Below, in pieces: positions 31,117-41,874 of a DNA stretch of 64,000 bases. The notes under the pieces were generated by a model. It was not told the origin of the DNA. It worked only from the letters and a program-made list of their open reading frames with translations, and ran no database searches. Source of the stretch: Lysobacteraceae bacterium NML93-0793 (GTDB taxonomy: Bacteria > Pseudomonadota > Gammaproteobacteria > Xanthomonadales > Xanthomonadaceae); assembly GCA_002324875.1 (NCBI GenBank), contig NTJG01000005.1:1-64000 (forward strand), read 5' to 3'. Position numbers and translations under genes: made by a program. How positions within the stretch are numbered: the first letter of the stretch is position 1; every line of letters starts with the position of its first letter.

Positions 31117-31974
31117 ATGACGTCCCGCCTGCCCACCTCTGCCTTGATGCCCGTCCTGCTCGCGACCGCGATCGCGCTGCCAGCAGCCGCCCACGCCCAG
31201 GACAGCGGGCAATGCCGCCACTCGGCGCCGCAGACGCTCGCGCTGGACATCGAAGGGGTGCGCACGGTGCGCTTCGACATCGGCGCCAGCAAGCTGCGCA
31301 TCGACGGCGCGCCATCGCCCGACGCCACCCTGCGCGGCCGCGCCTGCGCCTCGTCCGCCGGTCTGCTCGAGCGCCTGGTGCTCGAGCAGTCGAAGTCCGG
31401 CGACACGCTCACCGTACGTCTGCGCCGCGACACCAGCGGCAGCATGGGCTGGTTCGCGAACAACTACGCCTACCTCGATCTCACCGGCCAGGTGCCGGCG
31501 AACGTGCTGGTGCAGGCGATCGTCGGGTCGGGCGATGCCTGGGTGACCGGCGTCGCCGCGGCCAGCGCGGACGTGGGATCGGGCGATGCCGAACTGCGTC
31601 GCATCGCCGGGCGCGTCACCGCCAAGGTGGGTTCGGGCGACATCACGATCGACGACGCCGGCGAACTCAAGGTGCTTTCCATCGGCTCGGGTGATGTCGA
31701 GGCCCGTGGCATCCGCGGCCCGGTCGAGATCGGAAGCGTGGGTTCCGGTGACTTCTCGCTCGAAGGCGCCGCCGGCGACGTGCGCATCGGCAGCCTGGGC
31801 TCCGGCGATATCGATCTGCGCGACGTCACCGGCAATGTCTCGGTCGGCTCGATCGGCTCGGGTGACCTGGACGTGCGCGAGGTCAGCGGCAACCTCGCCG
31901 TCGAATCCAAGGGCAGCGGTGACGTCAGTGCACGCGACGTGCGCGGCACCGTGACCATTCCGCGCAAACGCTGA
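31117..31974 (+). CDS. Exported GSGD-repeat protein (GIN/DUF4097-like beta-helix)
   Basis: A 285-residue exported protein. After a signal peptide (IALPAAAHA) comes a beta-rich domain, then from about residue 137 eight copies of GSGD spaced 17-19 residues apart (VGSGDAW, VGSGDAE, VGSGDIT, IGSGDVE, VGSGDFS, LGSGDID, IGSGDLD, KGSGDVS). One turn per repeat indicates a right-handed beta-helix like the GIN/DUF4097 putative auto-transporter adhesin domain. AGGAG lies eight bases before the ATG at 31117. It lies between two DUF2884-like paralogues in the ABC operon, suggesting an envelope-surface role; no enzyme motif is visible. Confidence 0.82.
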   Translation: MTSRLPTSALMPVLLATAIALPAAAHAQDSGQCRHSAPQTLALDIEGVRTVRFDIGASKLRIDGAPSPDATLRGRACASSAGLLERLVLEQSKSGDTLTVRLRRDTSGSMGWFANNYAYLDLTGQVPANVLVQAIVGSGDAWVTGVAAASADVGSGDAELRRIAGRVTAKVGSGDITIDDAGELKVLSIGSGDVEARGIRGPVEIGSVGSGDFSLEGAAGDVRIGSLGSGDIDLRDVTGNVSVGSIGSGDLDVREVSGNLAVESKGSGDVSARDVRGTVTIPRKR

Positions 31975-31999
31975 GCATCGTCAGACCCGGAGAGCTCCC

Positions 32000-32758
32000 A
32001 TGAACATGTTGCCGTTCCGCACCTTGCCCCTGCTTCTGCTGCTCGCCGGTGCCGGCGCATTGACCGCCTGCGCACGCGACGACGCGCCCGCTTCGGCAGG
32101 CACCGACAGTGCCGCGTCGCCCGCCGAAGACGGCTTCATCACCCGCTCCACCCGCAACGCGCTGGAGAAGGCCCGTCGGGACATGGCGGAGAACAACATC
32201 AGCGTCGGCGGGAGCGGTGCCGGCGGGCTGAACATCAACGGGTTCCGCTTCGGTGGAGACGACAGCCGCACCTCGTCCCTTCCCAAGGCGGAGATCAGTC
32301 CGGCCGGCGACCTCCTCGTCGGCGGCACGACCGTGGAGATCGACGCCGCGCAGCGCGAGCTGCTGCTCGCACACCGCGCCAACATCGTCGCGATCGCCGA
32401 AGCCGGGATCGCGATCGGCATGCAGGGTGCCCAGCTGGGCGCCGAGGCGGCGAAGGGCGCGATCACCAGTCTGTTGTCGGGAAAGTCGGCCGAGTTCGAG
32501 GCACGCATGGAGGCCGAGGGCGACAAGATGGCGGCGGAAGCCGCCAAGCTGTGCGATCACCTGCCGGCACTGCTCGCCTCGCAGCAGGCGCTGGCGGCCG
32601 CGCTGCCTGCGTTCCAGCCCTACGCCACGATGGATGCGAGCGACGTCGACGAATGCCGCGATCGCCGGGGCGAACGAGCCGAAGGACGCGAACCGCGCGA
32701 GCATCGTGGCAATGCGGCCGAGGAAGCGGACGCGGCGGCGGAATCCCCGACGCCCTGA
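32000..32758 (+). CDS. DUF2884-like lipoprotein
   Basis: A 252-residue lipoprotein: lipobox LTAC at the end of the signal peptide, a flexible Ala/Ser/Asp-rich linker, then the block LPKAEISPAGDLLVGGTTVE with IDAAQRELLLAHR and IAEAGIAIG shared with the protein at 30379. The last 40 residues are highly charged (RRGERAEGREPREHRG). It has GGAGAG before the ATG. As a diverged paralogue of the first DUF2884-like gene and last in the operon, it may act together with the GSGD-repeat protein between them. Function unknown. Confidence 0.72.
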   Translation: MNMLPFRTLPLLLLLAGAGALTACARDDAPASAGTDSAASPAEDGFITRSTRNALEKARRDMAENNISVGGSGAGGLNINGFRFGGDDSRTSSLPKAEISPAGDLLVGGTTVEIDAAQRELLLAHRANIVAIAEAGIAIGMQGAQLGAEAAKGAITSLLSGKSAEFEARMEAEGDKMAAEAAKLCDHLPALLASQQALAAALPAFQPYATMDASDVDECRDRRGERAEGREPREHRGNAAEEADAAAESPTP

Positions 32759-32766
32759 GGTGGCAG

Positions 32767-32786
32767 GCGCCGCCATGCGGCGGCGC
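32767..32786. terminator. Bidirectional hairpin between the ABC operon and fumC
   Basis: A perfect 8-bp stem (GCGCCGCC, ATGC, GGCGGCGC) directly after the operon's last stop and before the convergent fumC end. There is no T run on either side. Confidence 0.4.
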
Positions 32787-32854
32787 ATCGCCCCGTGTGA
32801 CGAAATACCCGTCGGCTGCGGACACCCCGGTCGCGCGCCCTTGCAGACCGTGAT

Positions 32855-34270
32855 TCAGCCGCCGCCCCCGGCACCTTCGTGAATTCCGCCGCGCGTGAGT
32901 TCGGCCGGATCCAGCAGCGTATCGAGTTCCGCATCCGACAGGCCACTGTCCTCGCGCGCGATCTCCATCACCGGGCGCTGTTCGGCGTAGGCGCGCTTGG
33001 CGATCGCGGCGGCCTTCTCGTAGCCGATGATCGGGTTGAGCGCGGTGACCAGGATCGGGTTGCGCGCGAGCGCGGCGTCGACGTTGTCGCGGCGCACCTT
33101 GAGCCCGGCTATCGCACTGTCGGCGAGCAGCCGCGACACGTTCGACAGCAGCTGGATCGACTCCAGCAGGTTGGCCGCGATCAGCGGCAGCGCGACATTG
33201 AGCTGGAAGTTGCCGCTCTGCCCGGCGACCGTGATCGCGGTGTGGTGGCCCATGACCTGCGCGGCGACCATGACCGTGGCTTCGGGAATCACCGGGTTGA
33301 CCTTGCCCGGCATGATCGAGCTGCCGGGTTGCAGCGCCGGCAGCTCGATCTCGCCGAGACCACCGAGCGGGCCGGAGTTCATCCAGCGCAGGTCGTTGGC
33401 GATCTTGATCAGCGCCACCGCCAGCACGTTGAGCTGGCCGGACAGTTCCACCGCGTCGTCCTGGGTGGCGATGCCCTCGAACTTGTCGTCGGCGGACTCG
33501 AAGCGCGCCCCGGTCATCGTCGACAGCGCGCGCACCACCTTCTTGCCGAACTGCGGATGCGCATTGATGCCGGTGCCGATCGCGGTGCCGCCGATCGGCA
33601 ACCGGCGCAGGCGCTTGAGGGTGTCGTCCAGGCGCGCTTCGGCCGAAGCGAGCTGCGAGGACCACGCGCCGAATTCCTGCGCGAAGGTCAGCGGCATCGC
33701 GTCCATCAGATGCGTGCGTCCGGTCTTGACCACCTTGCCCAGCGCCTTGCCACGCTTGTCGATCGTGCGGCGCAGATGCTTGAGCGCCGGCAGCAGGTCT
33801 TCGATCACGGCCAGTTGCGCCGAGACCCGTATGGCCGTCGGCACCACGTCGTTGGAACTCTGGCCGAGATTGACGTGATCGTTCGGATGGATCGTCCGGC
33901 TGGCGCTCGACGCCAGCGTCGCGATCACCTCGTTGGCGTTCATGTTCGACGAAGTGCCCGAACCGGTCTGATAGATGTCGACCGGAAACTGCACGTCGTG
34001 GCGGCCGTCGGCCACTTCGAGCGCCGCACTGCGGATCGCCTTGCCGGCCTTCTCCGGCAACAGGCCCAGCCCGGCATTCACCTCGGCGGCCGCCGCCTTG
34101 ACCAGGCCCAGCGCACGGATGAAGCCGCGCGGCATCGGCCGGCCGGAGATCGGGAAGTTCTGCACCGCGCGCTGGGTCTGCGCGCCCCACAGGGCGTCGG
34201 CGGGCACCTGCAGGTCGCCCATGCTGTCGTGTTCGGTACGGAACGCCGCGGCGTTCGGGATCTTGGGCAT
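32855..34270 (-). CDS. fumC: Fumarate hydratase class II
   Basis: A 471-residue oxygen-stable, iron-free fumarase of the TCA cycle, tetrameric in the cytoplasm. It has the superfamily signature GSSIMPGKVNPV, the substrate loop TGSGTSSNMNANEV and the SSNDVVPTA catalytic segment. Length matches the family (about 465). GGAG lies nine bases before the ATG at 34270. It is divergent from purB, another member of the same superfamily, with about 210 bp between them, and convergent with the ABC operon. A Gly-rich end (HEGAGGGG) is slightly longer than usual. Confidence 0.96.
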   Translation of the reverse strand: MPKIPNAAAFRTEHDSMGDLQVPADALWGAQTQRAVQNFPISGRPMPRGFIRALGLVKAAAAEVNAGLGLLPEKAGKAIRSAALEVADGRHDVQFPVDIYQTGSGTSSNMNANEVIATLASSASRTIHPNDHVNLGQSSNDVVPTAIRVSAQLAVIEDLLPALKHLRRTIDKRGKALGKVVKTGRTHLMDAMPLTFAQEFGAWSSQLASAEARLDDTLKRLRRLPIGGTAIGTGINAHPQFGKKVVRALSTMTGARFESADDKFEGIATQDDAVELSGQLNVLAVALIKIANDLRWMNSGPLGGLGEIELPALQPGSSIMPGKVNPVIPEATVMVAAQVMGHHTAITVAGQSGNFQLNVALPLIAANLLESIQLLSNVSRLLADSAIAGLKVRRDNVDAALARNPILVTALNPIIGYEKAAAIAKRAYAEQRPVMEIAREDSGLSDAELDTLLDPAELTRGGIHEGAGGGG

Positions 34271-34327
34271 GTGATCGGCTCCGGAAACGGGAAGACACGG
34301 CCCGCGATGGCGGGCATCGGGCGTTGA

Positions 34328-35863
<1,536 letters not shown>

Positions 35864-35884
35864 GTCTCGCGGCCGGGACGCGAC

Positions 35885-36289
35885 ATGGACCTGCTGGTCA
35901 ATCTCGACGTCCCGGATCTCGCGCGCGCCGAGGCGCTGTACGTGGAGGCGTTCCGCCTGACGGTGGGCCGGCGCTTCGGCGGTGCGGTGGTCGAGCTGCT
36001 CGGACTGCCGGTGCGGCTCTACCTGCTGCACAAGCCGGACGGGAGCCTCGGAGCCGGCAATGCGACGCGTGCCTACACCCGCCACTGGTGTCCGGTGCAT
36101 CTGGACGTGGTTGTCGAGGATGTCGATGCCGCGCTGGCACGCGCCGAGCGTGCCGGGTTCGTGCGCGAGGGCGAGGTGCGTGACGCGGCCTGGGGCCGGA
36201 TCGTGCAGCTGGCCGATCCGTTCGGACACGGCTGGTGCCTGATCGCGTTCAGCACGCACGGATATGACGCGATCGCCGATCGCGACTGA
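35885..36289 (+). CDS. Glyoxalase/VOC superfamily protein
   Basis: A 134-residue protein with the two beta-alpha-beta-beta-beta units of the vicinal oxygen chelate fold: LDVPDLARAEALYVEAF at the start and HLDVVVEDVDAALARAERAG in the middle, ending LADPFGHGWCLIAF with the typical DPFGH turn. A possible metal set is His and Glu residues of each unit, but the enzyme activity is unknown. It follows purB by 21 bp. Confidence 0.8.
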   Translation: MDLLVNLDVPDLARAEALYVEAFRLTVGRRFGGAVVELLGLPVRLYLLHKPDGSLGAGNATRAYTRHWCPVHLDVVVEDVDAALARAERAGFVREGEVRDAAWGRIVQLADPFGHGWCLIAFSTHGYDAIADRD

Positions 36290-36674
36290 TCAGTGATCCG
36301 CTGACGCCGCGACACCTAGGCCGGTCTGAACAATTCCGCCCTCGCCCGTCCTTCCCGCGGCTCGCAACAGCCGCACGGCTGGTCAAGCGGGGATGACGGT
36401 CGTTGTTCAGACCTTCCCTCAAGAGACACGCGTGCCCCATTCCATCCCGGGTCACGCTGTCGAGCAGACGCGAATGGGTCTGCGGGATCACCAGGGGCCG
36501 CAGCGTCGCCGAGCCGGCCACAATCGATCCGCCATCCCGCCGATGCGGACTCGCGTGACGTCCGGACCCGCATGCAGAGCCATGCATAAACCTGGAAATT
36601 TCCGCGCTCTCGGAGAGGGCGGACAACGGCGCACGGCGCGGCCCGACACCCCGTTTTCGCGTACCCTCGCGCCC
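36290..36674. other. Intergenic stretch of 385 bp carrying a palindromic element
   Basis: Its first half contains the MITE/REP-like palindrome at 36323-36413. The second half (36414-36674) should hold the promoter of the RoxA-like gene; no clear promoter boxes or coding sequence were recognised there. Confidence 0.5.
36323..36413. repeat. MITE/REP-like palindromic element
   Basis: Ends are perfect 11-bp inverted repeats (GGTCTGAACAA at 36323-36333, TTGTTCAGACC at 36403-36413). Inside, CCGTCCTTCCCGC pairs with GCGGGGATGACGG at 11 of 13 positions, and the centre is a GCGGCT/AGCCGC hairpin. The whole 91 bp therefore folds into one long imperfect stem, like a miniature inverted-repeat element of the GTCATnCCCGC kind. 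No coding capacity and no clear target duplication are visible. Confidence 0.6.
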
Positions 36675-37889
36675 ATGAGCACAGCCCCCCTTCCCTTCGA
36701 AATCGATGCCCGCTCGGCCGGCGGTCCGCTCGGCCTGCCACCCGCGCAGTTCCTCCGCGATTATTGGCAGAAGCGTCCCCTGCTGATCCGCAACGCGTTT
36801 CCGGCGTTCGAAACGCCGCTCCAGCCCGAGGACCTCGCCGGACTGGCTTGCGAGGAATTCGCGCTGTCGCGTTTGATCCGCCACGACCGCGCCGGTGACG
36901 GCTGGCAGGTCGAGACCGGCCCCTTCGACGAGGACCTGTTCCCCGGGCTCGGTGATCGCGACTGGACCCTGCTGGTGCAGGACGTCGACAAGTGGGATGC
37001 CGACGTCGCCGCGCTGCTGCCGCACTTCGCGTTTCTGCCGCGCTGGCGCATCGACGACATCATGGTCAGCTTCGCCGCGACCGGCGGCTCGGTCGGCGCG
37101 CACGTCGACCAGTACGACGTGTTCCTGTTGCAGGGTCAGGGCCACCGGCGCTGGCAGATCGACGCCTCGGAAGCCATGGGCCGCGGCCTGCCGCCGCAGG
37201 ACTTCCGCGACGACGTCGAGCTCAAGCTGCTGCGTGAGTTCACCGCCACCCACGACTGGGTGCTCGGGCCCGGCGACATGCTCTACCTGCCACCGATGGT
37301 CCCGCACCACGGCGTGGCCGAAGATCCCTGCCTGACGTTCTCGATCGGGATGCGCGCGCCCGCCGTCGCCGAGCTGATGGGTGACCTCGTCGATACGCTG
37401 GCCGCCGACATCGACGAGTCGCAGCGCTATCACGACGAGACGCTCGCCGTGCCGGCGGATCCCAACGAGATCGACGACGCCGCAATGGCGCGCGTGGTGG
37501 CCGCGCTGGAGGCCTTGCGCACCGACGACCCCGAACGCCTCGGCGAGTGGTTCGGCCGCTTCATCACCGGCTACCGCAACGCGCACCAGGTGATGCCGGC
37601 CGACGCGCTGCCGCCCCGGATCGAACTCGAGTTCCAGCTCGCCGAAGGCGGCGCGGTGCTGCAGCGCAATCCCTTCTCGCGGATGGCGTGGCGGCGGAGT
37701 GGCGACGGCGCCCGCCTCTTCGTGTCCGGCACCGCCTGGGCGTTGCCGCCGGCCGACGCCGCGCGACTCGCGGCCGCGGGCACCGTCTCGGCACAGGACT
37801 ACGCGGACCTGACCGCGGAGGGCCGCGATGCGGTGAATGCCCTGTTCGAGCAGGGCCACTACCAGCTCGCGCTCCCCGACGAGGCATGA
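36675..37889 (+). CDS. roxA: Cupin/JmjC ribosomal protein oxygenase (RoxA/YcfD type)
   Basis: A 404-residue Fe(II)/2-oxoglutarate oxygenase. In E. coli YcfD hydroxylates an arginine of ribosomal protein L16. The JmjC barrel shows the iron triad His143 and Asp145 (GAHVDQYDVF) and His211 (MVPHHG), and the RRWQID strand. The N-terminal WQKRPLLIRNAF is the family's lead-in. A dimerisation helix region and a C-terminal winged-helix-like domain follow (from about 290). The ATG at 36675 opens a normal-length protein. Its stop overlaps the start of the GNAT gene as ATGA. Confidence 0.92.
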   Translation: MSTAPLPFEIDARSAGGPLGLPPAQFLRDYWQKRPLLIRNAFPAFETPLQPEDLAGLACEEFALSRLIRHDRAGDGWQVETGPFDEDLFPGLGDRDWTLLVQDVDKWDADVAALLPHFAFLPRWRIDDIMVSFAATGGSVGAHVDQYDVFLLQGQGHRRWQIDASEAMGRGLPPQDFRDDVELKLLREFTATHDWVLGPGDMLYLPPMVPHHGVAEDPCLTFSIGMRAPAVAELMGDLVDTLAADIDESQRYHDETLAVPADPNEIDDAAMARVVAALEALRTDDPERLGEWFGRFITGYRNAHQVMPADALPPRIELEFQLAEGGAVLQRNPFSRMAWRRSGDGARLFVSGTAWALPPADAARLAAAGTVSAQDYADLTAEGRDAVNALFEQGHYQLALPDEA

Positions 37890-38791
37890 GCACGCGGTTC
37901 CACGTCGTCGAGATCGTCGACCCCGCACAGCAGGCCGCGGCCCACGCGTTGCGCGATGCGGTCTTCGTCCAGGAACAGCAGGTCCCCGCCGGACTCGAAC
38001 GCGACGCGCTCGATGCGCTGAGCCGGCACGTGATCGCGCTCGACGACACGGGCGCGGCGATCGGCACGGGCCGTCTCGGTCCCGACGGCAAGATCGGGCG
38101 CATGGCCGTCCGCGCCGACCGTCGCGGCCAGGGCATCGGCGAGGCAATGCTGCGCGTCCTGCTCGAACTCGCGCGCGCCGGCGGCCTGCAGGCCACCTGG
38201 CTCCATGCGCAGCTCGCGGCGCAGGCGCTGTACGCGCGCAACGGCTTCGTGGCGCACGGGCCGCGCTTCGTCGAGGCCGGGATCGAGCATCGCGCGATGC
38301 GCCGCCTCGAGGGTGCAGCGAGTCCGGTCGAGACCGTCGAGTCGGCCGTCGACGCCGCGGTCACCCTGATCCTGTCGGCGCGACGCGCCCTGTGGGTGCG
38401 CTCCCGGGATCTCGATCCCGGCCTGTTCGACCATCCCGCTGTGCTGCAGGCCCTGCGCCGTTTCGGCACCGCCGGTCGCGGCGGCCGCGCCCAGGTCCTG
38501 TTGCAGGACGCCGTCACGGTCCAGCGCGAACACGCGCCGCTGCTGGCGTTGGCCCAGCGGCTGCCGAGCGTCTTCGCCTTCCGCGAGGTCGACGATCCGG
38601 TCGACCGCGCCTTCGCCGGCGCGTGTCTCGTCAACGATGCCGGTGGTTATCTCCAGCGTCCGCTCGGGCACCGCTTCGACGGCGAGGCCGCGACCGCCAT
38701 GCCCGGCCGCGCGCGCCAGCTCGCGCGCGCCTTCGCGCCGGTGTGGGAGCGTTCACGCCCCTGCACCGAGTTCCGCGCGCTCGGAATCTAG
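37886..38791 (+). CDS. GNAT N-acetyltransferase with an extra C-terminal domain
   Basis: A 301-residue protein. Residues 1-150 are a GNAT fold: VFVQEQQVPAGLERD, the acetyl-CoA loop RADRRGQGIGEAML and LYARNGF. The C-terminal half (from about 155: VTLILSARRALWVRSRDLD) is a separate alpha/beta domain of unknown role, somewhat like a degenerate phospholipase-D-type half. It is coupled to the ribosomal oxygenase gene by ATGA, so a link to translation or ribosome modification is possible but only inferred. Confidence 0.85.
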   Translation: MSTRFHVVEIVDPAQQAAAHALRDAVFVQEQQVPAGLERDALDALSRHVIALDDTGAAIGTGRLGPDGKIGRMAVRADRRGQGIGEAMLRVLLELARAGGLQATWLHAQLAAQALYARNGFVAHGPRFVEAGIEHRAMRRLEGAASPVETVESAVDAAVTLILSARRALWVRSRDLDPGLFDHPAVLQALRRFGTAGRGGRAQVLLQDAVTVQREHAPLLALAQRLPSVFAFREVDDPVDRAFAGACLVNDAGGYLQRPLGHRFDGEAATAMPGRARQLARAFAPVWERSRPCTEFRALGI

Positions 38792-38890
38792 CGCTGCGCC
38801 GCTGCCGGAGTGCGTGTGGCCGCGTCTGCGACCTTGGTCGAACGCGCGTCGTGTCGCGGTCCGGTGATGCAAGGGGCACGACGAGACGCG

Positions 38891-38896
38891 TATACT
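38891..38896 (+). promoter_or_regulatory. Probable -10 box of the sucAB-lpdA operon
   Basis: TATACT at 38891-38896, about 90 bp before the GTG start of sucA; a matching -35 is weak (TGCAAG at 38868). Confidence 0.5.
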
Positions 38897-38984
38897 CTCG
38901 GGCCTTCATCGGCCCCGCGATGCGCGCGTTTCATGCGGATCGGGTGCGCCACACCCCCTCCCCAAAGAGTCCGAATCACCCGAC

Positions 38985-41828
38985 GTGGACAGTCTCCTGA
39001 AGCAGTTTGCGCAGTCGTCCCAGTTCGGCGCCAACGCCGCCTACATCGAAGATCTGTACGAGCAGTATCTGGTCGATCCCGACAGCGTCGGGGCCAGCTG
39101 GAAACAGTGGTTCGATTCATTCAAAGGGCGCGAGGCGGGAGATGTTCCCCACTCCGCAGTGCTCTCGACGGTGGCCGAAGCCGGCCGCCGCGCCGCACGT
39201 GGCGTGGTCTCGGCCTCGACCACAGGCGCCGCCGGCGACGAGCGCGAGCGCCATGTCGGTCGCCTGATCACCGCCTACCGTTCGCGCGGCCATCTGGGCG
39301 CACGGCTCGATCCGCTGGACCTGACCCCGCCGCTCAACCCGCCGGATCTGGGCCTGCCGTTCCACCAGCTGAGCGAAGCCGATCTCGACGACGAGTTCAG
39401 CACGGGCGGCGTGGGCGGCCAGCCGCGGATGAAGCTGCGCGACCTGCTCGCGCTGCTCAAGACCACGTATTCCAGCCAGATCGGCGCGGAATTCATGCAC
39501 ATCCCGGACTTCGACCAGCGCAGCTGGCTGTACCAGCGCCTGGAGAATGCGGGTGGCCGCTTCGCACGCAGCGCCGCCGAGAAGACCCGCATCCTCGAGC
39601 GCCTCACCGCGGCCGAGGGTCTCGAGCGCTACCTGCACACCAAGTACGTCGGCCAGAAGCGGTTCTCGCTGGAAGGTGGCGACGCACTGATCCCGCTGCT
39701 CGACAACGTGATCCAGCGCGCCGGCAAGGACGGCGTCAAGGACATCGTGATCGGCATGGCCCATCGCGGCCGCCTCAATGTGCTGGTCAATACGCTGGGC
39801 AAGAATCCGCGCACGCTGTTCGACGAGTTCGAGGGCAAGTTCGAACACCACGACGACGGCCGCGCGCACACCGGCGACGTGAAGTACCACATGGGCTTCT
39901 CGGCCGATCTCGCCACGCCGGGTGGCGCGGTGCATCTGGCGCTCGCGTTCAATCCCTCGCACCTGGAAATCGTCAACCCGGTGGTCGCCGGTAGCGTCCG
40001 CTCGCGCCAGCATCGTCGCCGCGACACCGAGCGCAAGGCCGTGCTGCCGGTGCTGCTGCACGGTGACGCCGCGTTCGCCGGCCAGGGCGTGAACATGGAA
40101 CTGTTCCAGATGTCGCAGGCGCGCGGTTTCGCGGTCGGCGGCACGGTCCACGTGGTCATCAACAACCAGGTCGGCTTCACCACCAGCGAGCGCCAGGATT
40201 CGCGTTCCACGCTGTACTGCACCGACGTGGCCAAGATGGTCGGCGCGCCGGTGCTGCACGTGAATGCCGACGATCCGGAAGCCGTCGTGTTCTGTGCCGA
40301 ACTCGCCTACGACTTCCGCCAGCAGTTCGGCAAGGACGTGGTCATCGACCTCGTCTGCTACCGCCGTCACGGCCACAACGAAGCCGACGAGCCGGCGGCC
40401 ACGCAGCCGCTGATGTACCAGGTGATCCGCAAGCACAAGACCCCGCGCGAGCTCTACACCGCGCAGCTGGTGTCCGAAGGCGTGATCAACGCGGACGAGG
40501 CCAAGGCGATCGTCGACCGCTACCGCGACAAGCTCGATGCGGGCGAGGTCACCGTCGAACTGGCCGATGCCAAGCCCTCGGATTACGAGCTGACGATCGA
40601 CTGGGATCCCTACCTCGCCGGCCGTCTCAGCGACACGCTCGACACCACGGTGTCGGTGGACACGCTAAAGGCGCTCGCGACCAAGATCACCACGGTGCCC
40701 GACACCGTGAGCCTGCACCCGCGTGTGGCCAAGATCTACGAGGACCGTCGCAAGATGGCCGCCGGCGAGCTGCCCGGCGACTGGGGCTTTGCCGAGAACC
40801 TCGCCTACGCGACCCTGCTCGATGCCGGCAACCGGCTGCGGCTGGTCGGCCAGGACAGCGGCCGTGGCACCTTCTTCCACCGCCATGCGGTGCTCCACGA
40901 CCAGCAGGACGGCGAGGACTACATCCCGCTGCGCCAGCTGGTGAAGAACCCCGAAGACGCGACCATCATCGACTCGCTGCTCAGCGAGGAAGCGGTGATG
41001 GCGTTCGAATACGGCTACGCCTCGTCCGAGCCGGGCACGCTGTGCATCTGGGAAGGCCAGTTCGGCGATTTCGCCAACGGCGCCCAGGTCGTGATCGACC
41101 AGTTCCTCTCGTCGGGCGAGGCCAAGTGGCAGCGCCTGTGCGGTCTGGCGCTGTTCCTGCCGCACGGCTACGAAGGCCAGGGCCCGGAGCACAGCTCGGC
41201 GCGTCTCGAGCGCTTCCTGCAGCTGTGTGCGCTGGACAACATGATGGTCTGCGTGCCGACGACGCCCGCGCAGGCCTTCCACATGATCCGCCGCCAGCTG
41301 TGCATGACCACGCGCAAGCCGCTGGTGGTGATGACGCCGAAGTCGCTGCTGCGCCACAAGCTGGCCGTGTCGACGCTGGACGAACTGGCCAACGGCGAGT
41401 TCCAGCACCTGATTCCCGATGCCGACGCCAAGCCCAAGCAGGTCAAGCGCGTGGTGCTGTGCTCGGGCAAGGTCTACTACGACCTGCTGGAAGAGGCGCG
41501 CAAGCAGGATCTCGACAACGTCGCGCTGGTCCGCATCGAGCAGCTGTATCCGTTCCCGCGCGATCTGCTGACCGCCGAACTCAAGCGGTTCGACAAGGCG
41601 ACCGAGGTCGTCTGGTGTCAGGAGGAGCCCCAGAACCAGGGGGCCTGGTACCAGATCAAGCATCACCTTGAAGCCTGCTCGGGTGCCAAGCAGTCGTTGC
41701 ATTACGCCGGTCGCGCACGCTCGCCCTCGCCCGCCGTCGGTCATTTCAACGACCACGTGGCCGAGCAGCAGCAGCTGATCGCCGATGCGCTGGTCAATGC
41801 GCTCGACGGCAAGGTCTTCTCCGAGTAA
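38985..41828 (+). CDS. sucA: 2-oxoglutarate dehydrogenase E1 component
   Basis: A 947-residue thiamine-diphosphate enzyme that decarboxylates 2-oxoglutarate and passes succinyl to SucB. It begins with the E2-binding helix ([15 protein letters not shown]), has [11 protein letters not shown] and the thiamine motif region around [18 protein letters not shown], and ends with the transketolase-like domain ([20 protein letters not shown]). Length matches E. coli SucA (933). The start is GTG at 38985 ([10 protein letters not shown]) with only a weak ribosome-binding site. It is the first gene of sucA-sucB-lpdA. Confidence 0.97.
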   Translation: MDSLLKQFAQSSQFGANAAYIEDLYEQYLVDPDSVGASWKQWFDSFKGREAGDVPHSAVLSTVAEAGRRAARGVVSASTTGAAGDERERHVGRLITAYRSRGHLGARLDPLDLTPPLNPPDLGLPFHQLSEADLDDEFSTGGVGGQPRMKLRDLLALLKTTYSSQIGAEFMHIPDFDQRSWLYQRLENAGGRFARSAAEKTRILERLTAAEGLERYLHTKYVGQKRFSLEGGDALIPLLDNVIQRAGKDGVKDIVIGMAHRGRLNVLVNTLGKNPRTLFDEFEGKFEHHDDGRAHTGDVKYHMGFSADLATPGGAVHLALAFNPSHLEIVNPVVAGSVRSRQHRRRDTERKAVLPVLLHGDAAFAGQGVNMELFQMSQARGFAVGGTVHVVINNQVGFTTSERQDSRSTLYCTDVAKMVGAPVLHVNADDPEAVVFCAELAYDFRQQFGKDVVIDLVCYRRHGHNEADEPAATQPLMYQVIRKHKTPRELYTAQLVSEGVINADEAKAIVDRYRDKLDAGEVTVELADAKPSDYELTIDWDPYLAGRLSDTLDTTVSVDTLKALATKITTVPDTVSLHPRVAKIYEDRRKMAAGELPGDWGFAENLAYATLLDAGNRLRLVGQDSGRGTFFHRHAVLHDQQDGEDYIPLRQLVKNPEDATIIDSLLSEEAVMAFEYGYASSEPGTLCIWEGQFGDFANGAQVVIDQFLSSGEAKWQRLCGLALFLPHGYEGQGPEHSSARLERFLQLCALDNMMVCVPTTPAQAFHMIRRQLCMTTRKPLVVMTPKSLLRHKLAVSTLDELANGEFQHLIPDADAKPKQVKRVVLCSGKVYYDLLEEARKQDLDNVALVRIEQLYPFPRDLLTAELKRFDKATEVVWCQEEPQNQGAWYQIKHHLEACSGAKQSLHYAGRARSPSPAVGHFNDHVAEQQQLIADALVNALDGKVFSE

Positions 41829-41874
41829 TCCCAGATCGCACCCCCACATTCCACTGCTTTTCCAGGAAGCCAAG

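Noticed and set aside
36414-36674. N-terminal extension of the RoxA-like protein by about 94 residues
   Set aside because: The upstream frame is open but its composition is unlike the protein, and the ATG at 36675 begins a normal-length family member.
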